DNA of 64,000 nucleotides from Chersky-840 sp963810195 (GCA_963810195.1 CAWEMO010000002.1:620001-684000); one strand, 5' to 3'. Positions 52,756 through 61,090 are shown, numbered from the stretch's first letter. A program made the numbers and translations. Notes: generated by a model not told the origin, from the sequence alone.

Positions 52756-53364
52756 TCAGCGCACGCTCACGACGACCGAGCCCACGGCACGGTCGTGCCA
52801 CGCTTGTCGCTTCCCGTCCCACAGAGGCGACAGGACGTTCAAGATCCCCGGGATCACGAACACGTAGAAGAGGCCGACGTAGATGAGCCAGCGGCCCAGG
52901 GCGCGGCCGAACCCGATGGGTTGGCCCGAGGCCTGGGCTCGGACCGCGATCCCGAGCGCCCGCTTGCCTACGGTCTGGCTCTGTCCGTCCAGGGTCGCGA
53001 AATAGATGATCTCTGCCGCCAGGACCACCGCCCATGCGAAGTTGAACGGCGCAGGGACGTACCGGTGGGTGCCACCGGTGAACGGGTCGGTGATGGAGGT
53101 CGACGTGGCGGCGGCCACGATCCACAGGACGACGGCGGCGGGGATCGAGACCACGAGCGTGTCGATGAGCAGGGCTCCGACGCGCTGGCCCCAGGAAGCG
53201 AGGGGCCGGCCCAACACGTCGAGCGGTCCTGACGGCGAGAGGCCCTGACCGAAGGATGGGGGCGAGCCGAATGGGTCGGGGGGCGAGGGCGCCGGCGACG
53301 GGAACCGAGGCGGCGGGACCTGAGGCCAGGGACTGCCCGGACCGTCCGGTCTCTGGTCGTCCAC
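52756..53364 (-). CDS. RDD family membrane protein
   Basis: A 202-residue protein. A Pro-rich cytoplasmic N-terminus (PPPRFPSPAPSPPDPFGSPP) precedes the RDD domain: LASWGQRVGALLIDTLVV is the first membrane helix with its Arg/Asp, then further helices and QTVGKRALGIAVRA. RDD proteins are small membrane proteins linked to transport or stress; the role is unproven. GTG at 53364 follows GGGAGG. Divergent from the NTF2-like gene at 53473. Confidence 0.85.
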   Translation of the reverse strand: MDDQRPDGPGSPWPQVPPPRFPSPAPSPPDPFGSPPSFGQGLSPSGPLDVLGRPLASWGQRVGALLIDTLVVSIPAAVVLWIVAAATSTSITDPFTGGTHRYVPAPFNFAWAVVLAAEIIYFATLDGQSQTVGKRALGIAVRAQASGQPIGFGRALGRWLIYVGLFYVFVIPGILNVLSPLWDGKRQAWHDRAVGSVVVSVR

Positions 53365-53472
53365 GACGCCTCCCGCTGTGTGGCTGACACGCACTGTACT
53401 TCTCCGGTCCTTCTCCGATCGAGAGATCGGCGGGCGCCGATGCCGCCATTGCTCGCGGGGTACCCTCGCTCG

Positions 53473-53979
53473 ATGCCCCCCAGTGCCCAGCCCCATCCCC
53501 GTGACGAGATCCAGGCCGTGGTCGATCGCTACCACGAGATGCGCCGCCGCATCGACGAGGGCCTCGAGCCCAACGGCTTCGGGGCCCTGGCCGACTTCTA
53601 CACCGACGACGCGGTGTACGTGGACGCGGCGTGGGGCCGCATCGAGGGCAAGGAGGCGATCGCCCACTGGCTCGAGCACTCGATGGTCGGCCTGGGGGAG
53701 TGGAAGTTCCCGGTCGAATTCACGGCCATCGAGGGGGATGACGTCGTCGTCAAATGGACCCAGGTCATTCCCGGCACCCGCGCCGACGGCACGCCGTTCA
53801 CCCAGTCGGCCTACTCACGGCTGCGCTACGCCGGTGAGGGGAAGTTCTGCTACGAGGAGGACACGTACAACATGGTCCACGTCCTGGAGGACGTGGCGGC
53901 GAGCGGGTGGGTGCCCACCGAACCCATGAACGTGCCCCCGGCGCACCCTGACCGCAATTGGTCGCTCCCTCGGCGTTGA
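53473..53979 (+). CDS. NTF2-like (SnoaL) family protein
   Basis: A 168-residue NTF2-fold protein: DEIQAVVDRYHEMRRRIDEG helix, FYTDDAVYVDAAWGRIEGKE, a substrate-pocket strand DDVVVKWTQVIPG and a C-terminal WVPTEP stretch. The arrangement matches small dehydratase/isomerase-like proteins, with no assigned catalytic residues. It ends just before a strong inverted repeat. It is similar in style to the one at 33395. Confidence 0.8.
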   Translation: MPPSAQPHPRDEIQAVVDRYHEMRRRIDEGLEPNGFGALADFYTDDAVYVDAAWGRIEGKEAIAHWLEHSMVGLGEWKFPVEFTAIEGDDVVVKWTQVIPGTRADGTPFTQSAYSRLRYAGEGKFCYEEDTYNMVHVLEDVAASGWVPTEPMNVPPAHPDRNWSLPRR

Positions 53980-53980
53980 G

Positions 53981-54017
53981 CGGCTCAGCCAGCTGAATCA
54001 GCAAAGCGGCTGAGCCG
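53981..54017. terminator. Bidirectional terminator candidate
   Basis: CGGCTCAGCC (53981-53990) and GGCTGAGCCG (54008-54017) form a perfect 10-bp stem with a 17-nt loop, directly between two convergent genes. The stem overlaps the last codons of the minus-strand gene. Confidence 0.6.
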
Positions 54018-54305
54018 GCGCCTCACGGTCCCGACGTCGAGGGCGTCGAAGCGCCCCCTCAGCGCGTCGACCCACTCCGCCGGCGTTCCCCCGCCCGGCA
54101 GCGCAACACCCGCTTCACTTCGCCACAGCGCGTCGCCCAACACCGTGCGCACGTGCCACGCCATGACATGGTCGATATCCAGATCCCGCGGCGCGTGCTC
54201 TCGGTGTTCGCTCTTCGAGCCATGCGCTCTCACCCATCGCGACACGTCGTCATCGGCGCACGGCGACGAGCGAATGCGCCCAAGTGCCGACAAGGACAGC
54301 GTCAT
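53985..54305 (-). CDS. Hypothetical protein, possibly divergent
   Basis: A 106-residue protein with HVMAWHVRTVLGDALWRSEAG and ALRGRFDALDVGTVRRRLSRF helices. I do not recognise a family. ATG at 54305 and normal GC at third positions support coding, but there is no clear ribosome-binding site and the C-terminus falls in the inverted repeat. Confidence 0.45.
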   Translation of the reverse strand: MTLSLSALGRIRSSPCADDDVSRWVRAHGSKSEHREHAPRDLDIDHVMAWHVRTVLGDALWRSEAGVALPGGGTPAEWVDALRGRFDALDVGTVRRRLSRFADSAG

Positions 54306-54383
54306 GGCAGACGGCTCTGCCGTGACGCTGACCCGAAAGGCTTGTCAACATTGGGGATGCGGCGGCCTCGGGAGCGGGTCACT

Positions 54384-54412
54384 GTGAATCTGCAACGTCC
54401 GTTGTGATTCAC
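54384..54412. promoter_or_regulatory. Nested hairpin upstream of the secreted protein gene
   Basis: GTGAATC/GATTCAC (7-bp arms) encloses CAAC-GTCC-GTTG, giving a near-continuous stem with a small bulge. It lies 70 bp before the ATG at 54482. It could be a leader structure or an operator. Confidence 0.4.
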
Positions 54413-54481
54413 GACTGGACTTCCACGAGAGCGCATTTGGTCTTTCCGACTGACGTGTCTTCCGGCGGAGGAAGGGGCGCA

Positions 54482-55789
54482 ATGAGAAGGATCCTATTGG
54501 TGCTCGTGGCGAGCGCGTTGATCGCATCCGTGGGGATAGCGGCATCTCCCTCGGCACTCGCCAAGGCCCGTATCGCTTCAGCCGGCCCCGGAGCGGTGAA
54601 GGCCCAGAAGGTCAAGCACCACAAGGTCAAGAACAGCGACCCAACCATCTACGACAGCATCGTGGACCCGAGTCCGGGGAACCTGCCCAGCTGGAGTTTC
54701 CAGGCCACGCAGACAGCCGAATTCGGGAACCAGATCGCCTTCTCCGGCACGGCTCGGGTCCTGGACAACGTCGTCGTACAGATGGCCAGTTGGACCTGCG
54801 GAAACCTCGCCGGCGGCACGTCGTGTGCCACGACTCCGGGAGCCGCCTTCACCCAGCCGATCACGCTGAACATCTACAACGCCCCCGCGCTCGGCAATGC
54901 AGCGCCTGAGGGCACCGTGATCACCCCAGGTGCATTGATCGCCTCCGATACCCAGACGTTCAGCATCCCCTACCGCCCGTCTGCCGACCCCAACTACGCC
55001 ACGGACTGCCTGCCGTACGTGACTGTGGACGCCCCGATCAGTGATTTCGCGGGAACCTGGTACGACAGCGACATCGATCAAGCGACCGGGCTACCGATCG
55101 GGTGCCTGAACGGGCTCATCGCCAACGTGACGTTCAACTTCGGTCATGTTTCGCTTCCGAACAACGTCGTCTACGGGATCGCGTACAACACCACGACGTG
55201 GGGATTCCACCCCTACGGCAACGCCAATGCCTGTGACGCCACGACGAGTTGCGGCTACGACGGGCTCAACGTGGCATTGACGACGGCCTCGACGCCCAGC
55301 GTGGGCAGTGATCCCGACCCGGGGTCTCTCTTCCACGACGCGGCCGGCACCTACGGCTATTGCGACGGCGGTACATCGCCCGGAGCGGGAGTCGGGATAT
55401 TCCGCCTCGACTCACCGGGGGCGGACCTGCAGTGTTGGGAGCCGGGAGCGAACGACACGCCTCCGTATTACATCCCCGCCGTGCAGTTCAACGCCTTGGT
55501 CAGCCCTTCGCCCACCATCACCAGTGCGAACAGCGCCACGGTCGTGGCCGGGACTCCGTTCTTGTTCACCGTGACCAGTACCGGCGTCCCCACGCCCACG
55601 GTGAAGGTGATCGGCAAGCTCCCCAAGGGCCTGGTGCTGACCGGAGGTAGCGGGACGGCGACCATCTCGGGGACGGCACTGCGCACCGACAGGGACAAGA
55701 CCTACACGGTCGTCGCCGTGGCCAGGAACGCGAAGAGGTCAGTCGCCAAGCAGCACCTCATGATCACCTTGACCGGCGGGAAAAGCTAG
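54482..55789 (+). CDS. Secreted protein with putative Ig-like C-terminal domain
   Basis: A 435-residue exported protein. Residues 1-27 are a signal peptide (MRRILLVLVASALIASVGI ending at ALA), then a basic stretch and a beta-rich body with Cys pairs (SCATTP, TDCLPYV, CDATTSCGYDG). The end, SPTITSANSATVVAGTPFLF through LPKGLVLTGGSGTATISGTA, resembles a putative Ig (He_PIG) domain. It may be a surface or adhesion protein. No enzyme motif is visible. Preceded by a 5'-leader hairpin. Confidence 0.68.
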   Translation: MRRILLVLVASALIASVGIAASPSALAKARIASAGPGAVKAQKVKHHKVKNSDPTIYDSIVDPSPGNLPSWSFQATQTAEFGNQIAFSGTARVLDNVVVQMASWTCGNLAGGTSCATTPGAAFTQPITLNIYNAPALGNAAPEGTVITPGALIASDTQTFSIPYRPSADPNYATDCLPYVTVDAPISDFAGTWYDSDIDQATGLPIGCLNGLIANVTFNFGHVSLPNNVVYGIAYNTTTWGFHPYGNANACDATTSCGYDGLNVALTTASTPSVGSDPDPGSLFHDAAGTYGYCDGGTSPGAGVGIFRLDSPGADLQCWEPGANDTPPYYIPAVQFNALVSPSPTITSANSATVVAGTPFLFTVTSTGVPTPTVKVIGKLPKGLVLTGGSGTATISGTALRTDRDKTYTVVAVARNAKRSVAKQHLMITLTGGKS

Positions 55790-55829
55790 CTCCTGACCGA
55801 GTCCGAAGGGAGGGCGTCGGCCCCGCGGT

Positions 55830-55861
55830 CTCTGCCCCCAGAGGCCGTGGGGCTCCGCCCC
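55830..55861 (+). terminator. Double hairpin terminator candidate
   Basis: Adjacent 5-bp stems CTCTG/CAGAG and GGGGC/GCCCC about 40 bp after a stop codon. No T-tract. Confidence 0.45.
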
Positions 55862-56252
55862 CAGCCCGCCCCGGTTTCGCCGGCAAGGTGAGGTGAAAGC
55901 CTACGATCTTGCGGCCGCAGGGCAGTCCCCCCGGCTCGTCCCGTTGCGGGCGTCTCCGTGTGGCGCCTGGGCCGCAAGCAGTTAGGGGATTGATCGACAT
56001 GGCGCGACGTGCCGTGTCAGCAGAGTGAAGCGGACGGCTGAGTTCGCCGGCTGCGAGCGATGTCGGACGCCCGGGGCCAGACCGAATAGAGACAGTCTCA
56101 CCGCCCGAGTCAGGACTCCGACCTCCCGCATGGCGGGCTACGACGGGCCCGGTCTCCGAATCCCCTGCTCTTGGAGGTCCTAAGGGAAGCTTCCATCTCG
56201 AAGTTAGTGTCAAAAGCCTCTGGGCCCATCGCGATGTTGCCCCTAGGGTCGA

Positions 56253-56290
56253 TTTGTGCTGTTCATCGGAGTTTGTACTGTTCATCGGAG
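56253..56290 (+). repeat. 19-bp tandem duplication in the leader of the dehydrogenase
   Basis: TTTGTGCTGTTCATCGGAG is followed immediately by TTTGTACTGTTCATCGGAG (one base different). The second copy ends 12 bp before the ATG at 56303, so it may carry or duplicate the ribosome-binding region (CGGAGATAGGG). Confidence 0.85.
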
Positions 56291-56302
56291 ATAGGGCGCG
56301 CC

Positions 56303-57346
56303 ATGAAAGCTCTCGTGTACCACGGTCCCAATCAGAAGTCATGGGAAGAAGTTGCCAAGCCGGTGCTTCTAGCGGACACGGACGCCGTCGTTCGGGTCGA
56401 CGCCGTGACGATCTGTGGGACCGACCTGCATATCCTCAAAGGTGACGTGCCCGAGGTCAGCGACGGCCGCATCCTGGGTCACGAGGCCGTGGGCACCGTC
56501 GAGGCGGTCGGAAGCGGTGTGAAGAACGTCAAGGTCGGAGACCACGTCCTGGTCTCTTGCATCACGGCCTGCGGGTCGTGCCGGTTCTGCCGTGAGGGAC
56601 GCTACGGGCAGTGCCTGGGGGGCGGGGGGTGGATCCTCGGCCATCTGGTCGACGGGACCCAGGCCGAGTTCGTACGGGTGCCCTTCGCCGATACCTCCAC
56701 CTACCCAGTGCCTGCGGGTGCCTCGGATGAGGACATCCTCATGCTGGCCGATATCCTGCCGACCGGTTACGAGGTGGGGGTTCTCAACGGCCAAGTCCAG
56801 CCCGGAGACGTGGTCGCCGTCGTCGGCGCCGGGCCCATCGGGCTGTCGGCGATCAGCGGTTCCCGCCTGTTCAGCCCCAGCCACGTCGTTGCCATCGACC
56901 TAGCCGATTCCCGCCTGGAGGCCGCCAAGTCCTTCGGGGCCGACGTGGTGGTCAACAACGGTCGAGAGGATCCCTGGCAGGCGGTGGCCGATCTGACCCA
57001 GGGCCTTGGCGCCGACGTGGCCATTGAGGCCGTCGGGGTACCGGCCACCTTCGAGCTGGCGGCCCGCCTGGCCCGTCCTGGAGGCCGGATCGCCAACATC
57101 GGGGTCCACGGGGAGCCAGTCACTCTGCATCTAGAGACACTGTGGACCCGCGATGTCACCATCACCACCGGCTTGGTCGATACCTATGCCACACCTACCC
57201 TGTTGCGCTTGGTCACCACCGGTCAGGTCGATGCTGCCCGCTTCGTGACCCACCACTTCGGCTTCGATCAGTTCGTCGAGGCCTATGACGTCTTCGCTCG
57301 GGCCGGGGAAACGGGGGCATTGAAGGTGGTGCTCAGCCGGGAGTAG
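56303..57346 (+). CDS. Zinc-dependent alcohol dehydrogenase (MDR family)
   Basis: A 347-residue medium-chain dehydrogenase. The catalytic zinc ligands are in TICGTDLH and GHEAVGTVEAVG, structural-zinc Cys residues in SCITACGSCRFCREGRYGQC, and the cofactor motif VVGAGPIGLSAI. It oxidises a secondary or other alcohol with NAD(P), possibly isopropanol-type. It stands alone on the plus strand before two broken genes. Confidence 0.9.
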   Translation: MKALVYHGPNQKSWEEVAKPVLLADTDAVVRVDAVTICGTDLHILKGDVPEVSDGRILGHEAVGTVEAVGSGVKNVKVGDHVLVSCITACGSCRFCREGRYGQCLGGGGWILGHLVDGTQAEFVRVPFADTSTYPVPAGASDEDILMLADILPTGYEVGVLNGQVQPGDVVAVVGAGPIGLSAISGSRLFSPSHVVAIDLADSRLEAAKSFGADVVVNNGREDPWQAVADLTQGLGADVAIEAVGVPATFELAARLARPGGRIANIGVHGEPVTLHLETLWTRDVTITTGLVDTYATPTLLRLVTTGQVDAARFVTHHFGFDQFVEAYDVFARAGETGALKVVLSRE

Positions 57347-57682
57347 TGGTCAGAGGGTCGGCGCCTTCCGACTGCAGCTTGACCCCGAATGCGACCCCCG
57401 TTGCGTTCCCGAGGGCTGGCGTTGCGGGCCTGGGCCGTCTCTACCGAGCCGTGTATAGCTCGTCCATCCCGTCCCTTGAGCAAGGGGCCCAGCGCTCTGA
57501 TGCAAAGGTTGAATCTCGATACCGGAACGTGCACGTGACGCCGGGAATAATCATTGCCTCGACTTCCACCTTGCAGACCGTGCGGTACTGCCGCCCAGCC
57601 TCGGATGCCGATACCCGGTCGCACCGCCCGCACCTCACCTTGCTGGCGAAGTCAGCCCTCCCTGTCCCGCGTTGTCCGCCCG
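57347..57682. other. Gene-free stretch after the alcohol dehydrogenase
   Basis: 336 bp, somewhat less GC-rich than the surroundings, separating two convergent genes. No domain is recognisable in any frame and I see no hairpin of note. It may be decayed sequence. Confidence 0.5.
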
Positions 57683-58552
57683 CTACTCGAGGCGGAAGCG
57701 AGATTCGGGACGGCCCCCGACCCCGAGTCCGTCCACGGCAAGGAGCCATCCGGCCTCGATCGCGGGGGCGGCGTCCTCTCCCAGGTTGAGGGCGATGGAA
57801 GTCACGAACAGGCGCTCGCGGACGGGCCCGCCGAAGGCCGCATCGCTGGGATTCGCCATCGGGACGTCCACGACACGCTCGAGTCCGGTCGCAGTGAACC
57901 GGGCGATCTTCCCGGCGCCGAGGACACAGCTCCACACTCCGCCCCCGGCGTCTGCCGCGGCGCCGTCGGGCGCGCCGTTCAGGGCGGCATGGTCTGCGAA
58001 CACCTGCCGCTCCCCGATCACCCCCTGGGCACCGTCGTACGGGTAGGAGTAGACGACCCGTGCCAGCGTGTCGGCGAGCACGAGGGTCGACTGCCCGTGG
58101 AGCTCGATGACCACCGGGCCGTTGGTATTCCCGAGGTCGAGGTCGAGGAGCCGCCAGCCGCGGGTCGCCGAGAACTACCATGACGCGCCGGGCCCGGGCA
58201 CGAGGTTGAGGGTCCCGGTCACGAGGTTTCCGTCGCCGTCGGCGTTGGCGTCGTTGGCCCGCCCGTGCATGCCTTGGGGATACGTCGCCAACAATTCGCA
58301 CGTACCCGCATCGGGGTCGACCACGTGCAACCCGTTGTCCAGGCACGCCACCACCAGCGCGGTGTCGGTGAGCACCAAGCCCGCGGGCATGCTCGGCAGC
58401 ACCAAGGAATGCAGAGGCGGTTCAGCTCGGTCGAGCCAGTGCAGAGTCCGGGTCGCGCAGTCGACGAAGTAGAGGCGATCGCGACGGTCGTCCCACCGGA
58501 GGCTCTCGCCCCAGCTCAGGGTGAAGTCTCCGATGCGCACGAGGTCGGGCAT
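57683..58552 (-). pseudogene. SMP-30/gluconolactonase-like gene with an in-frame stop
   Basis: Two segments read in the same frame: 58178-58552 (WGESLRWDDRRDRLYFVDCA ... NLVTGTLNLVPGPGASW) and 57683-58174 (FSATRGWRLLDLDLGNTNGPVV ... ADTLARVVYSYPYDG). Between them is TAG at 58175-58177, one base from TGG, which is the expected Trp. Together they give the usual ~290-residue six-bladed propeller of SMP-30/gluconolactonases, which hydrolyse lactones with a metal ion. So a single nonsense change disables it, unless this is a sequencing error. Confidence 0.78.
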
Positions 58553-58661
58553 CCGTCGATTCTCGCGCCGGCGGGCGGCGCAGGGCAGGCGACGTCTCGT
58601 GGGACGGGGCACGGTTCCCGTCGACCGCAACAAAGCGCAAGCCGGCCCGGTTCAATCCAAG

Positions 58662-59211
58662 GTGACCAGCACGTGCCGGGTCCTGCTCGTGTCGGGGAGC
58701 CTCCGGGCCCGATCGACCAACTCCGCCCTCCTCGAGACCGCCATGTCCCTGGCGCCCGACGGGCGTGGTTCCCACCCTGTACCAGGGCCTGGGCGATCTG
58801 CCTCCGTTCAACCCCGATGACGACGAGGAACGACTGGACCTGGTGGTCTCGGATCTGTGTGCACAGATCAGGGCCGCGGACGCGCTGTTGCTGTCGACCC
58901 CTGAGTACGCAGGAGCCCTTCCCGGGTCGTTCAAGAACCTGCTGGACTGGACCATCGGTGACGATCAGGCCGGCTCGATCTACGAGAAGCCAGTGGCGTG
59001 GATCAATGCGTCGCCCCGGGGAGCGACCGATGCCCATGACTCGCTGCGCAAGGTGCTCGCCTGTGCCCATGCGTCGGTCGTCGACGCGGCGTGCGTGCAC
59101 ATCCCGGTCACGGCGGCCATGCTCGACCAGGACGGAATGATCAGGGACGCCGACGTCCGCCGACGCGTCCTCCGTGTCCTTGTCGAGCTCGCCCGCTCGT
59201 GCACATCCTGA
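58662..59211 (+). pseudogene. NADPH-dependent FMN reductase-like gene, frameshifted
   Basis: The N-terminal part from GTG 58662 (VLLVSGSLRARSTNSALLETA) and the rest from about 58765 (LLLSTPEYAGALPGSFKNLLDW) form one flavodoxin-like FMN reductase. The frame changes near 58761-58765, where GGGCGTGG would read through if one G were absent. The intact protein would be about 183 residues. It starts 110 bp from, and diverges from, the broken SMP-30 gene. Confidence 0.75.
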
Positions 59212-59223
59212 CCGACGGTTACG

Positions 59224-59637
59224 TCATGGCGCGGGCGCCGTGCTCTGCTTGGCCCCGCGCTGCGCTGCCTCCATCTGGGCCGACAAGGGCTCGGGCCAAC
59301 GTCCTCCGCAGAACACCGTGTCGGCGGCGATGCGCTGATCTCTGATCCGGATGAGGTGAGTCTGGTGACACGAGTGCGGCATCCCGTCCTCCTGCCAACT
59401 GAGGGTGAATTCCACCAACTCCCCGGCTTCGTTCGGGATGCGCGTGAGCTCCTCGAAGCACCCGCGATCGGCGTACCATTTCGCAAGCTCGGCCCGTACC
59501 GCCTCCTTCCCCCGAACGGAGAAGCGCCAGTTCGGGACGGTGGCGTCCAGCACGACGTCCTCGCAGAAGACGTCCTCGGGCAGCGAGGCGTTCTCGATAC
59601 CGTCAAGGAACCGACGTACCGCGTCTGTCACGCGCAC
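59224..59637 (-). CDS. SnoaL-like NTF2-fold protein
   Basis: A 137-residue NTF2-like protein: VTDAVRRFLDGIENASLPED, DVVLDATVPNWRFSVRGKE, WYADRGCFEELTRIP and CHQTHLIRIRDQRIAAD. It lies next to another NTF2-like gene on the same strand. GGAGGTGTT before the GTG is a good ribosome-binding site. Substrate unknown. Confidence 0.8.
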   Translation of the reverse strand: MRVTDAVRRFLDGIENASLPEDVFCEDVVLDATVPNWRFSVRGKEAVRAELAKWYADRGCFEELTRIPNEAGELVEFTLSWQEDGMPHSCHQTHLIRIRDQRIAADTVFCGGRWPEPLSAQMEAAQRGAKQSTAPAP

Positions 59638-59661
59638 AACACCTCCGTCCCGATTCGGCGT

Positions 59662-60021
59662 TCAACCCTTGACGTACGACAACTTCTCCGCCACCTTGCC
59701 GTCGCGCACACGGAACACGTCGACCCCGCGGACGTGGCCCGTCTCCCAGGTGTATCTCCACAGCTGCACGACTCGGTCCCCGGCCGCAAAGGTGTCCTCC
59801 GCTTCGAACCGGGAGTTGCTGTCGTCGAATATCGCTCTCCATGCCTGGCGAACGGCAGCGCCCCCCACGTGGCGCATCCCGTCGGGGGCAGGGCCGGTGG
59901 CGTCGAAGACGCAGTCCTCGGTGACCAGTCCCAAAGCGGCGTCGAGATCATGAGACGCCCATGCCGTCCCGAACGTCTCGACCACCGCGACGGGGTCCTT
60001 CGCCGTTTCCGAGCGTGTCAC
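59662..60021 (-). CDS. SnoaL-like NTF2-fold protein (second of a pair)
   Basis: A 119-residue NTF2-like protein: VVETFGTAWASHDLDAALGL, VTEDCVFDATGPAPDG, and RGVDVFRVRDGKVAEKLSYV. It starts with GTG overlapping the TGA of the cupin gene upstream (GTGA). The two NTF2-like genes and the cupin look like one minus-strand operon. Confidence 0.82.
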   Translation of the reverse strand: MTRSETAKDPVAVVETFGTAWASHDLDAALGLVTEDCVFDATGPAPDGMRHVGGAAVRQAWRAIFDDSNSRFEAEDTFAAGDRVVQLWRYTWETGHVRGVDVFRVRDGKVAEKLSYVKG

Positions 60022-60371
60022 TTGGCGTAGGTGCCGGCGCCGAACCAGTCCACGACCACGACAGGCTGGTCGCCGATCACCCAGGCGTCATGCCCACTCG
60101 GCAGAGAAGTGACATCGCCCGGACCTGCGATGAACTCCGTGCCGTCGTCCATCCGGATGGCCAGCCGCCCACCCACGTGGTACTGGAAGTGCGGCGCCTC
60201 GCAACTCTGTGTCTGGGCGATGGGCTTCACGTCGTTCGACCAGCGCCATCCGGGCTCGAGGACGAGCCGACCGATCTCCCCGCCCCCGACCTTCACGATC
60301 TCGGCTCGGCCATTGGGGAACTCCCGGATCTCGTCGGGCTCACCGAAGCTGCGGTGCTCGGGTTCGTGCAT
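60018..60371 (-). CDS. Cupin-domain protein
   Basis: A 117-residue single cupin. EVxGxGEIGRLVLEPGWRWS leads in, and the two cupin motifs appear as PHFQYHVGGRLAIRMDDG and PGDVTSLPSGHDAWVIGD. Several expected metal ligands are His residues (HFQYH). It may be a small isomerase or oxygenase. The ATG at 60371 lies five bases after AAGGAGG, which overlaps a possible earlier start at 60386. It diverges from the TetR gene across a palindrome. Confidence 0.85.
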   Translation of the reverse strand: MHEPEHRSFGEPDEIREFPNGRAEIVKVGGGEIGRLVLEPGWRWSNDVKPIAQTQSCEAPHFQYHVGGRLAIRMDDGTEFIAGPGDVTSLPSGHDAWVIGDQPVVVVDWFGAGTYAK

Positions 60372-60415
60372 GGCCGCCTCCTTCATGTCGCCATCCGGAC
60401 CACCACTCTGGCACT

Positions 60416-60435
60416 CTTACCTACTAATAAGTAAG
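60416..60435. promoter_or_regulatory. Candidate TetR operator
   Basis: CTTACCTACTAATAAGTAAG is a near-palindrome (CTTAC arms with GTAAG) between the divergent cupin operon and the TetR gene. A single repressor site controlling both directions is the usual arrangement. Confidence 0.62.
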
Positions 60436-60455
60436 GTGTCAAGGAGGATGTGGCT

Positions 60456-60473
60456 GTGAGGACGGAGCCGTGA
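60456..60473 (+). CDS. Five-codon leader ORF coupled to the TetR gene
   Basis: GTG-AGG-ACG-GAG-CCG-TGA starts eight bases after AAGGAGG (60441-60447). Its TGA overlaps the GTG start of the TetR gene (GTGA). The TetR gene has no strong ribosome-binding site of its own, so a translational relay is plausible. No experimental support. Confidence 0.4.
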   Translation: MRTEP

Positions 60474-61090
60474 AGAGGGGCCGAAACGACACGCCCGACA
60501 CGGCGACTCAGATCCTCGACGTTGCCGAGCGGCTGGTGCAGATCCGCGGTTTCAACGGGTTCAGCTACGCGGACGTGGCCGGTGAGCTCGACATCACGAA
60601 GGCGGCCCTCCACTACCACTTCGCCGGGAAGGCGGAGCTCGGTGAGGCGCTCATCGCACGCTACGCAGCCCGCTTCGCCGAAGCGCTGGCCGCGGTGGAG
60701 TCACACACCCCGGATGCACCGGCCAGACTCGAGGCCTACGCCGGCCTGTACCTCGACGTCCTGCGCGAGCAACGCATGTGCCTGTGCGGGATCCTGGCGG
60801 CCGAATACCAGACACTCCCGGCGCGGATGAAAATCGCCATCGTGCAATTCTTCGACGACAACGAGGCGTGGCTGACACGCGTCCTGGATCAGGGCCGCAA
60901 GGACGGGTCCCTGGAGTTCGCAGGCCCACCCGGCGAGACGGCGCGGACGATCGTGAGCAGTTTGGAAGGCGCCATGCTCGTGGCACGACCCTTCGGCGAC
61001 GTCACGCGGTTCGAGTCCGCATCCGGCTACCTCCTCTCAGGCCTGCGTTCCCTGTCTCCCACGGGAGCCCGGACCCGCAAGCAACCCTGA
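60470..61090 (+). CDS. TetR/AcrR-family transcriptional regulator
   Basis: A 206-residue regulator. The N-terminal helix-turn-helix is TATQILDVAERLVQIRGFNG with FSYADVAGELDITKAALHYHF; the C-terminal part is a ligand-binding bundle. It likely represses itself and the divergent cupin-NTF2 operon through the palindrome at 60416-60435. GTG at 60470 is the start; the ligand is unknown. Confidence 0.9.
   Translation: MKRGRNDTPDTATQILDVAERLVQIRGFNGFSYADVAGELDITKAALHYHFAGKAELGEALIARYAARFAEALAAVESHTPDAPARLEAYAGLYLDVLREQRMCLCGILAAEYQTLPARMKIAIVQFFDDNEAWLTRVLDQGRKDGSLEFAGPPGETARTIVSSLEGAMLVARPFGDVTRFESASGYLLSGLRSLSPTGARTRKQP

Larger units (their letters stand above)
55790..56302. other. 513-bp intergenic region with tandem hairpins
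   Basis: Two hairpins follow the secreted-protein stop: CTCTG-CCCC-CAGAG (55830-55843) and GGGGC-TCC-GCCCC (55849-55861), the latter a common actinobacterial terminator shape. The rest has no supported gene and ends in a 19-bp tandem duplication before the alcohol dehydrogenase. Confidence 0.5.

Noticed and set aside
55764..56342. Minus-strand open frame of 192 codons in the intergenic region
   Set aside because: No recognisable domain, no ribosome-binding site, and it overlaps terminator-like hairpins and the neighbouring gene ends.
57441..57490. Minus-strand codons reading RDGMDELY, like the end of green fluorescent protein
   Set aside because: Only a short coincidence in a gene-free stretch; no other GFP-like sequence nearby.
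57346..57789. Plus-strand open frame of 147 codons after the alcohol dehydrogenase
   Set aside because: Runs antisense into the SMP-30 gene and lacks protein-like composition.
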